Origin: Nitrosomonadales bacterium
Lineage (GTDB): Bacteria; Pseudomonadota; Gammaproteobacteria; Burkholderiales; SG8-41
NCBI GenBank assembly: GCA_009885185.1
Contig: VFLF01000768.1
Span: 1-5,077 of the forward strand
DNA: 5,077 nucleotides
Direction: 5' to 3'
A program made the translations under genes and the position numbers. The notes under the pieces are model-generated. The model was not told where the DNA came from, did no database searches, and saw only the letters and a list, made by a program, of their open reading frames with translations. This document shows positions 1 through 4,897 of this stretch, in pieces (position 1 is the stretch's first letter; each line of letters opens with the position of its first letter).

Positions 1-2
1 CG

Positions 3-1148
3 GGCAGCGCCAACTGGCGCGTGAAATACCGCATCGATGGCAAGGAAAAAATCTACTCCGTCGGCCCCTACCCCCTCGTCAGCTTGGCGGCGGCTCGGGT
101 TGAATTGGGGGAGGTCAAGGCCCTGCTGCTGGAAAACAAGGACCCAGTGACAGAGCGGCGGGTAAACCGAGCGGCCACGGCAGCCGGGTCGGATAACACC
201 TTTAAGGCAGTCACTCAAGAATGGCTGACAATGAAACAGAAGGAATGGAGCGCTGTGCACTACGCCAAATCGCAACGAGCCCTGGAGCGAGACATCTACC
301 CAGCGCTCGGGAACCTTCCCGTCACCAGCATTACGCCGTCGATGGTTGCCAAGGCCATCGAGGACATCCACAAGCGCGACGTGCTGGAGACGGCCACACG
401 CATCCTTCAGCATCTGAACGGCGTTTTCCGATACGCACAGGCTAAAGGCCTATGCCGCGACAACCCTGCAGGGCCGGCACGCGAAATCCTGCCGCGCAAG
501 AAGGACAACGGACGAATGCCCGCGCTACTGGATTGGATTTCGCTTGGGGACGTGCTGCGGCAGGCTGAAATGGCGCGGCTGTCACCTTCGGTTCGCATGG
601 CGCATCGCCTGTGTGCCTTCACTGCCGCCCGCATCGGCAACGTCGTGAATGCCGAATGGCGAGAGTTCCATCTCGACGACGAGCAGCCCGTCTGGATCAT
701 TCCTCGCGCAAAAATGAAGGTCGCCACCCGCGACATCGATCACCGCGTCCCGTTGTGTCCTGAAATCACAGCGGAACTGCGCCAGTGGCGGGAAGTTTTC
801 GGACACAAAGGCTACGTATTCCCGTCGCCCGCCGGCGGTGATTACATTGGCCGCGAGTCCATCGAAAAGGTGTACCGCGTGACCCTCGGTCTGGCTGGCA
901 AGCATTCGCCGCACGGCTGGCGCAGCGCCTTTTCCACCCTGGCTCGCGATCAGGGTTTTCAGCGTGATGTAGTAGAACTGGCTCTCGATCATGCACACGA
1001 CAACCAAGTCGCTCGCGCCTACGACCGTGGCGAGCGTTTCACCCAACGGGTAGAATTATTCAATTGGTGGGGCGAACAGCTTGCTGCCGTGCAGCGTGGT
1101 GCCAAGATCATTCCCCTTATAGGGAAAACGGAAGCGATTGCTTCCTAG
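3..1148 (+). CDS. int: P4-type tyrosine recombinase / integrase, 5' end cut by the window edge
   Basis: Site-specific recombinase that would integrate and excise a genomic island. The frame is open from the window's first bases (reading GSANWRVKYRIDGKEK), so the GTG at 21 is not the true start. Compared with P4-type integrases about 35-40 N-terminal residues are missing to the left. Counting residues from position 21, the remaining N-terminal DUF4102-like arm (GSxxWRxxYRxDGKEK, then YPLVSLAAAR) covers about 1-45, a SAM-like core-binding domain about 60-155, and the catalytic domain about 165-350. The catalytic set is complete: R204 (TAARIGN), Lys at 231/233 (RAKMKV), H298 and R301 (SPHGWRSAF), H324 (ALDHAHDN) and nucleophile Y334 (ARAYDRGER). 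There are no internal stops, so it is probably functional if its 5' end is intact. Family members usually start close to the tRNA 3' end used as attachment site, which would place such a tRNA just left of the window (inference). Confidence 0.95.
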   Translation, partial: GSANWRVKYRIDGKEKIYSVGPYPLVSLAAARVELGEVKALLLENKDPVTERRVNRAATAAGSDNTFKAVTQEWLTMKQKEWSAVHYAKSQRALERDIYPALGNLPVTSITPSMVAKAIEDIHKRDVLETATRILQHLNGVFRYAQAKGLCRDNPAGPAREILPRKKDNGRMPALLDWISLGDVLRQAEMARLSPSVRMAHRLCAFTAARIGNVVNAEWREFHLDDEQPVWIIPRAKMKVATRDIDHRVPLCPEITAELRQWREVFGHKGYVFPSPAGGDYIGRESIEKVYRVTLGLAGKHSPHGWRSAFSTLARDQGFQRDVVELALDHAHDNQVARAYDRGERFTQRVELFNWWGEQLAAVQRGAKIIPLIGKTEAIAS

Positions 1149-1157
1149 TTTGTTCCC
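1111..1157 (+). terminator. Extended hairpin at the integrase 3' end, possible terminator
   Basis: A perfect 6-bp stem, GGAAGC-GATT-GCTTCC, spans 1130-1145, directly before the TAG stop at 1146-1148. An imperfect outer stem (GGGAA-AAC at 1122-1129 with GTT-TG-TTCCC at 1148-1157) extends it around the stop codon. A competing upstream hairpin, TTCCC at 1111-1115 with GGGAA at 1122-1126, uses the same GGGAA arm. The following T content (TAGTTTGTT) is modest, so a Rho-independent terminator is plausible but not clear-cut. Confidence 0.45.
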
Positions 1158-1164
1158 GATCCCA

Positions 1165-1187
1165 CTCCCGACTCACTGCCGTCATTC
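1165..1187 (+). repeat. Partial third copy of the diverged intergenic repeat
   Basis: The segment beginning CTCCCGAC and ending GCCGTCATTC matches 4812-4834 at 19 of 23 positions without gaps. At 4812-4834 the same words form the distal part of the long repeat, so this looks like the end of another repeat unit lying immediately after the integrase stop codon. Confidence 0.5.
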
Positions 1188-1259
1188 ATCTCATTCGAGG
1201 TTCAACGGCAGGAATCTGAGTCGAGAAGACGCTCGGCGCGGCTACTCACAGGCAGCAGT

Positions 1260-1387
1260 TCGGCCTCAGCCGCCGTTGGCGATCAGAGCCACGAAAGACT
1301 GCAATGCGCGGGTCAGCCGACGTAGGTGAAAAAGTCGGATCGAACGGCCGCTTGCTACCTCGATCTATGGCCGTACCCGACCCTTAG
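1260..1387 (+). repeat. Direct repeat, left copy
   Basis: The first 22 bp (1260-1281, beginning TCGGCCTCAGCC and ending GTTGGCG) are identical to 4698-4719. The similarity then continues without gaps: the words TCGAA (1340) and CCCGACCCT (1376) recur at the same offsets at 4778 and 4814. By hand count about 60% of the roughly 128 positions agree, with the best blocks at the two ends. This is a homologous diverged repeat rather than a chance 22-mer. Its function is unknown; a dispersed intergenic repeat or a decayed recombination site would both fit. Confidence 0.75.
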
Positions 1388-1461
1388 GAATCGAGTAGAT
1401 ATTAGTTGTACATGCTGCGATACTTTCAAATAATTTCTATTCAGAGAATTGGCTTAGATCG

Positions 1462-1542
1462 TTACATTTCGTTCAAGTTATTTTGGCTCGACGCCTTAGT
1501 CGACATAGCATGTTCCAGAAAACTGCCGTTGGCGCTTGTCAT
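1462..1542 (-). CDS. 26-codon reading frame overlapping a truncated upstream frame by ATGA; doubtful
   Basis: On the minus strand an ATG at 1542-1540 opens a 26-codon frame (MTSANGSFLEHAM..., ending NNLNEM) closed by TAA at 1464-1462. Its ATG overlaps by four bases (ATGA) the TGA that ends another minus-strand frame reading LLLKITIAGVVVLSVNRMIK, a hydrophobic stretch like a membrane helix. The hydrophobic frame begins where IS91 homology stops (about 1603). The ATGA coupling hints at the tail of a former operon joined to the transposase fragment. I recognise neither peptide, and both may be non-genic. Confidence 0.2.
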   Translation of the reverse strand: MTSANGSFLEHAMSTKASSQNNLNEM

Positions 1543-1561
1543 TTGATCATCCGGTTCACGC

Positions 1562-2127
1562 TCAGCACAACCACGCCCGCAATCGTGATCTTGAGCAGAA
1601 GCACTTGATGAGCGTGATGGCGCCGCTGGCGGCTTCATCGCGCCTGACGTTGGCTTGCTTGAGCAGGTGGGTGTGGATCGCGCGGTGCAAGATACGCAGC
1701 ACCGGGGTGAGCAGTTGCGGGTTGACCGCGAACAGACTGCGCAGCGGGATGGGAAACGACAGCACCCACTGGCGCACCGGCACACGCGGCAGGAGGTGGT
1801 CCACCAAATACGCTGCCGTTTCGGCCATGCGCCGCGTGCCGCACGAGGGGCAGATGCCGCGCCGCTTGCAACTGAAGGCGACGAGTGTGTCGCGTGCGCA
1901 GCCGTCGCAGGTCAGCAGCAGGAAGCCGTGGGCAAGGATGCCGCACGCAAGATAGGCCTCGACTCGTCTTTGACGAACCGGGGCAGGCCTGCACCACTCG
2001 CCTCTACGTCAGCGGCGAACGTCTCGTAGTGCGCGCGCACCAGTCGGTAGAGCGGCGTTTGTTCGGGACGGCGGCGTTGGTAGTGCGGTGACGTTGCGGC
2101 AACTGCACGCTGGGGTGCTGCGCGCAT
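1562..2127 (-). pseudogene. IS91-family transposase remnant, N-terminal part, frameshifted and truncated
   Basis: IS91-family transposases are HUH/Y2 enzymes that move DNA by a rolling-circle-like mechanism. Reading leftward from the ATG at 2127-2125, the protein shows the family N-terminus (HYQRRRPEQTPLYRLVRAHYE... LPRFVKDE). At 1962-1961 two bases stand where a codon is expected (probably TTC, Phe), so one base has been lost. In the new frame it continues with the zinc-binding region (LACGILAHGF, LTCDGC, FSCKRRGICPSCGTRRM) and the start of the core (RVPVRQWVLSFPIPLRSLF, ending SGAITLI). Homology stops near 1603, and the frame runs on through unrelated residues to a TGA at 1564-1562. Only about 175 of roughly 380-400 residues remain, and the catalytic HUH and tyrosine motifs are absent, so it is inactive. 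The family call is from remembered conserved motifs. Confidence 0.85.
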
Positions 2128-2156
2128 GGGGTGCTGCGATTCAAAGTGATGTTCCG

Positions 2157-2190
2157 TAATATATCGTATCGAACCGATAAGGGAGAGGTG
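2157..2190 (+). promoter_or_regulatory. Possible -10 box, short palindrome and ribosome binding site before the ISKra4-like remnant
   Basis: The 66-bp gap between the two divergent transposase remnants contains TAATAT at 2157-2162 (a -10-like hexamer with no good -35), the palindrome TATCG-AAC-CGATA at 2167-2179, and a purine-rich GGGAGAGGTGG at 2181-2191 spaced suitably for the ATG at 2194. The palindrome could be an operator. The promoter call is weak; the ribosome binding site is reasonable. Confidence 0.35.
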
Positions 2191-2193
2191 GCG

Positions 2194-2652
2194 ATGCTGG
2201 AGACGACGACAGTGAGCGACGAAGCGATTTTCGAGGTTTGAATGCCAATCCGCAAATCAAGAACCGGATAGCCTCCTTGCTTGCGGCGGTGGAGGACGCC
2301 GCTGGGGACTTGAAACAAGCCGATGCGGCCGAGATGCGCATGATTGAGGAAATACGGCGTATGGGACAAGAAGCCATGCAAGCGTGGGCGACACGGCAAG
2401 TGGAAAAGGCCGAGCAAGAGCTTCGTCAGCGTGGAGGTGTCAAGCGCGAGGGTAAAAAAACTGTGCTGGCACACCACCTTTGGCGACATCCGCGTAGCGG
2501 AGCCGCAGTACCGGTTGGCCAGCAAAAGGCTGCGCCCTTTTGCGCAAAGCGCCAAAGTCCGGCATCGTGGCTGCTCGCGCCCGCTTGAGCGCGTGGTCAC
2601 CGACTTTGGGGCGGACCAAGCCTTTGCGCAAGTGATGGACAAGCTGGTCGAA
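2194..2652 (+). pseudogene. ISKra4-like transposase remnant, N-terminal part with two frameshifts
   Basis: Three frames join into one ancestral protein. ATG 2194 with a good ribosome binding site reads MLETTTVSDEAIFEV and then hits TGA at 2239-2241. One missing base near 2236-2240 leads into NANPQIKNRIASLLAAVED... (from about 2241), an alpha-helical, charged segment to KREGKK. At the A7 run 2454-2460 one extra A shifts the frame again into LCWHTTFGDIRVAEPQYRL, RLRPFAQSAKVRHRGCSRPL and VVTDFGADQAFAQVMDKLVE. The W-H-T-x-F-G-x-I-x-V-x-E-P-x-Y and GCSRPLxRxxxDFGAD patterns are what I recall from transposases annotated as ISKra4 family. Homology stops after DKLVE, where family members continue with a different sequence. 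The catalytic part is absent. It cannot make an active enzyme; the family assignment is from memory of motifs. Confidence 0.65.
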
Positions 2653-2742
2653 CAGACCGGCGCGTATTCGTATCAACAGATTGCGGATCACTTCGGTATA
2701 CACTTCACCACGGTGGGACGAATTGTGAGGGGGGTGAAATGA
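2653..2742 (+). pseudogene. Helix-turn-helix tail resembling the C-terminus of a Y1/REP-associated transposase
   Basis: In the same frame as the ISKra4-like fragment, the last 29 residues change character: TGAYSYQQIADHFGIHFTT then VGRIVRGVK and a TGA at 2740-2742. The spacing Y-S-x-x-x-I-A-D-H-F-G-x-H-x-x-T-V-x-R-I-V is a compact helix-turn-helix like the one closing many REP-associated tyrosine transposases (RAYT, Y1_Tnp). The full Y1 catalytic domain is missing, so this appears to be the 3' end of such a gene fused to another transposase fragment by deletion. Its stop overlaps the start of the next gene (ATGA), so the two genes were probably translationally coupled before the deletion. It could alternatively be an unrelated small DNA-binding tail. 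Confidence 0.5.
2727..2738 (+). promoter_or_regulatory. Ribosome binding site of the FGE-fold gene
   Basis: GAGGGGGG at 2727-2734 lies four bases before the ATG at 2739 and within the end of the preceding helix-turn-helix frame. The overlapping ATGA at 2739-2742 and this strong purine run support 2739 as the start and suggest translational coupling to the upstream frame. Confidence 0.7.
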
Positions 2743-4355
2743 ATGCTACTAAGCTAGACCTGACCCCTTCGCTCAAATGGCTGGTCTTCGCGTGCGAGGT
2801 CGCGTTTTTGGCGCTGGCGATCTGGTGGGGTGTGGTGTCGGACCCGCCGCGCGATTTTGACGGCCTGCTATCTGGTTGGTGTGGGGGAATATTCGCGCTC
2901 ACGGTTGTCTGTGTCAGCGGGTGCGTGGTTGGGTTGTTTTTCGCGTGCGGTCCTGAGGTATTGTTAAGCTGGAAGGCAGTGTGGGGTACCATCGCCGCGA
3001 TGCTGCTTGTGGCTGCCATTTTTACGGTGAAGTATCTCGCCATTGGCATCAACATGGCCGGAGTAAAGCCGTCAGCCGAGCGGATGAAAGGCGAATTTGC
3101 GAAATTTCGTTCTCTTTCCCGAGGCCAGCGCGAGCATCAGCGCTCGTGCGATGTCGAACTGGAGAACGGAATTTCGGTTGCGATTCAATGTGAGGTTCTC
3201 AGTGACCTTGCCTATCCCGAATTTGTTCCCGTGCTGTTTTATCGCGGCAATCTCTTCTACTGGGGAACGATAGATCTTCCAAGGCCGGGCAGCGCCGACG
3301 ACCATGCGCTATGGGGGACGGTGAAGGACTCGAATAGTGCGGTCGAACTGCAAGCGTATCTTGAGCAGTTTCCCAACGGCATCTTCCGCGTTGAAGCGCG
3401 GAGTCGGTTGTCAAAGGTGGCGTCGGCATGGCTGCCCTCGCAGGAGGCAACTTCTTCGGCACCCGCCGGTGGCGCAAAAGGACTTATGGCGGGTTCGGTG
3501 TTTCGCGACTGCAACGTGTGCCCGGATATGGTGGTCGTTCCAGCGGGCGTGTTCGTCATGGGCACCCCGGAAAGCGAGGCGGGCCGTGATGCTGACGAAG
3601 GCCCGCAACGATCCGTGACAATAACGCGCGCCTTCGCGGTGGCGAAATTTGAGGTCACGCGTGGGCAGTTCGCAGTATTTGTGAAAGAAGCTGGCTACCA
3701 GTCTCAGGACGGCAACTGCTGGTACAACCCACTCCTCGGCAGCAAGTGGGTAAACGATGACCCCCAGAAGAGTTGGCGCAATCCAGGCTTCAAGCAAACC
3801 AACGAAGAGCCTGTGGTATGCGTGTCGTGGAAAGACGCCAAAGCCTACGTGGCATGGCTCGCGCAAAAGACCGGTAAGGGTTACCGCCTGCTGACCGAAG
3901 CCGAGTGGGAATACGCTGCGCGCGGCGGCAGCGAAACTGCGCGGCCTTGGGGCGACGATTCCAAGAAGGCCTGTTGGTACGCAAATGTCGCGGACAGTTC
4001 ATTTAAGCACTTATTCGACCGCGACGAGAGCAAGCGATGGAATCCGGACACGCACTGGTGCGACGACCGTTCCGGCATTGGCGCGACGAAAGTGGGTTCA
4101 TATCTCCCGAACGCATTCGGTCTACATGACATGATAGGCAATGTGAGTGAGTTTACGGAAGATTGCTGGAACGACTCTTACGCGGGCGCGCCTATCGACG
4201 GCAGTGCTCGGCTGACCGGCGATTGTTCCCGTCGGGTGGGGCGCGGTGGCGGATGGGACGCCTATCCTCGCGTCGCGCGCTCCGCCCAACGCGGCTGGAG
4301 TGGTACTACACGTCGGAACAACACTATGGGCTTGCGTGTCGCCAGGACGTTCTAG
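2739..4355 (+). CDS. Membrane-anchored FGE-sulfatase (SUMF1) fold protein without catalytic cysteines
   Basis: Complete 538-residue protein and the only intact cargo gene. Three hydrophobic segments lie at about 13-33, 47-72 and 81-106, followed by a basic stretch (about 110-135). Residues about 136-185 are unrecognised. Residues 191-224 (LWGTVKDSNS... AYLEQFPNGIFRVEARSRL) match a linker motif I know from bacterial caspase-like and FGE-domain proteins. The FGE-sulfatase domain fills about 256-538: FRDCNVCPDMVVVPAG, GVFVMGTPESEAGRDADEGP, FEVTRGQFAVFV, PVVCVSWKDAKAYVAWL, YRLLTEAEWEYAARGG, NAFGLHDMIGNVSEF, RVGRGGGWDAYPRVARSA and GLRVARTF. True formylglycine-generating enzymes carry a copper-binding cysteine pair just after the GGS(F/Y/W) turn; here that stretch reads GGGWDAYPRVAR with none. 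Sulfatase activation is therefore unlikely; a C-type-lectin-fold binding or scaffold role fits better. Membrane topology is uncertain. No sulfatase gene lies nearby. Confidence 0.9.
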   Translation: MNATKLDLTPSLKWLVFACEVAFLALAIWWGVVSDPPRDFDGLLSGWCGGIFALTVVCVSGCVVGLFFACGPEVLLSWKAVWGTIAAMLLVAAIFTVKYLAIGINMAGVKPSAERMKGEFAKFRSLSRGQREHQRSCDVELENGISVAIQCEVLSDLAYPEFVPVLFYRGNLFYWGTIDLPRPGSADDHALWGTVKDSNSAVELQAYLEQFPNGIFRVEARSRLSKVASAWLPSQEATSSAPAGGAKGLMAGSVFRDCNVCPDMVVVPAGVFVMGTPESEAGRDADEGPQRSVTITRAFAVAKFEVTRGQFAVFVKEAGYQSQDGNCWYNPLLGSKWVNDDPQKSWRNPGFKQTNEEPVVCVSWKDAKAYVAWLAQKTGKGYRLLTEAEWEYAARGGSETARPWGDDSKKACWYANVADSSFKHLFDRDESKRWNPDTHWCDDRSGIGATKVGSYLPNAFGLHDMIGNVSEFTEDCWNDSYAGAPIDGSARLTGDCSRRVGRGGGWDAYPRVARSAQRGWSGTTRRNNTMGLRVARTF

Positions 4356-4357
4356 CC

Positions 4358-4450
4358 ATGTACCACAATCACAATCACAATCACAATCACAATCATCAAG
4401 CATCCTTTGCTACTGGGCGGGGCGCGACTTTTGCGAGCGCAACTCAATAG
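4358..4450 (+). CDS. Possible 30-codon ORF with His-Asn repeats; doubtful
   Basis: An ATG two bases after the preceding stop codon opens MYHNHNHNHNHNHQ, followed by ASFATGRGATFASATQ and a TAG at 4448-4450. Most of it is simply a translation of the CACAAT repeat. The position makes translational re-initiation possible, and alternating histidines could bind metal. There is no independent evidence that it is a gene; the ribosome binding site would have to lie within the end of the FGE-fold gene, and none is evident. Confidence 0.2.
   Translation: MYHNHNHNHNHNHQASFATGRGATFASATQ
4364..4393. repeat. Hexanucleotide tandem repeat (CACAAT)5
   Basis: Five perfect copies of CACAAT follow the FGE-fold gene's stop codon by eight bases and end in an imperfect CATCAAG. 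Short perfect tandem repeats of this kind can expand and contract by replication slippage. The unit length is a multiple of three, so copy-number change would not alter a reading frame crossing it. Confidence 0.95.
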
Positions 4451-4697
4451 ACAGCTTGGTGAGGCCGGGATACATTGCGGTACATGCAAAAGGTGCGTTT
4501 GGAAGTCCTATCCTCAAGATGTTACACCGTGCGTGTTGAATCGCAGCCCGATACCTGTGTGGAATGGGCGCGACTGACTAAGGCGCGGTGTCAGGCCTTG
4601 CCTTTTGCTTACCTCACCGAGAAAACCGACGCGCTGGTGCGCGCGAACTATGGATTAAGCACCAGTACTCACTGCGACTATCATCAGCGTCGGGAAA
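4394..4697. other. Spacer without a convincing gene
   Basis: No recognisable protein, RNA or mobile-element sequence is seen here. A plus-strand frame opens with ATG at 4484 and stays open to the window end (198 codons), but no part of it resembles a family I know. Its last 60 codons are antisense to the Bug receptor and its middle part runs through the diverged repeat, so it is probably fortuitous. A weak stem (TTGC-GAGC-GCAA, 4431-4442) has no T-tract after it. The right boundary of the mobile region should fall in or just after this stretch. Confidence 0.5.
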
Positions 4698-4825
4698 TCG
4701 GCCTCAGCCGCCGTTGGCGCCGTGTGACATGGGCGACCGATGTCCATCGGTTACCGGCCATTGCCCAGAATGCTAGGTCGAATGGCAGCTTTCTGTTACG
4801 ACAAAAGAGTGCTCCCGACCCTGAG
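4698..4825 (+). repeat. Direct repeat, right copy
   Basis: This is the partner of 1260-1387 in the same orientation, with 22 identical bp at 4698-4719 followed by ungapped similarity. TCGAA at 4778 and CCCGACCCT at 4814 keep the spacing of the left copy. The similarity block seen at 1165-1187 matches its distal end (4812-4834). It ends about 70 bp before the Bug receptor's stop codon, so it lies at the presumed boundary between the mobile block and ordinary chromosome. Confidence 0.75.
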
Positions 4826-4897
4826 CCGTCATTCGGGCTGCTCAAAAGCGGTCAACCAGCTCTCCCAAAAACGGCTAAGCGTTGGAGCAACAATAAA

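Larger units (their letters stand above)
1149..1500. other. Gene-free spacer with repeat copies and an AT-rich stretch
   Basis: I find no convincing gene starting here. A 63-codon plus-strand frame at 1138-1329 resembles no protein I know and is probably fortuitous. The left part carries diverged copies of an intergenic repeat (1165-1187 and 1260-1387, listed separately). About 1386-1500 is distinctly more AT-rich than the rest of the window, which fits regulatory or junk DNA at a junction between elements. No promoter could be placed with confidence. Confidence 0.6.

Noticed and set aside
582..1046. Long minus-strand open frame inside the integrase gene
   Set aside because: It lies wholly antisense to a well-supported integrase, has no recognisable domain, and is expected from GC-rich codon usage.
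1138..1329. 63-codon plus-strand frame after the integrase
   Set aside because: It starts within the integrase 3' hairpin, has no ribosome binding site, and runs through a repeat region; no family resemblance.
1536..1955. Plus-strand open frames of 120-140 codons over the IS91 remnant
   Set aside because: They are antisense shadows of the transposase coding sequence; the translations are low in recognisable structure.
2004..2642. 212-codon minus-strand open frame across both transposase remnants
   Set aside because: Its composition is unlike a protein family, and it overlaps in wrong frames the IS91 and ISKra4-like fragments that show real family motifs.
2705..3055. Minus-strand 116-codon frame over the start of the FGE-fold gene
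   Set aside because: It is antisense to the membrane-helix coding region, with no start signal and no family resemblance.
2739..4355. Calling the gene a genuine formylglycine-generating enzyme
   Set aside because: The expected active-site cysteine pair after the GGS turn is missing, and no sulfatase gene is present, so only the fold is claimed.
4364..4393. CACAAT repeats as a CRISPR array or iteron origin
   Set aside because: The units are contiguous 6-mers without spacers, and no replication initiator gene is nearby, so neither a CRISPR nor an iteron origin fits.
4122..4403. Minus-strand frame beginning MLDDCDCDCDCDC
   Set aside because: The Asp-Cys run is only the reverse translation of the CACAAT repeat, and the rest is antisense to the FGE domain.
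4862..4897. Rho-independent terminator for the Bug receptor gene
   Set aside because: Only a 4-bp stem (AACG/CGTT) can be drawn before the short T run, which is too weak to call.
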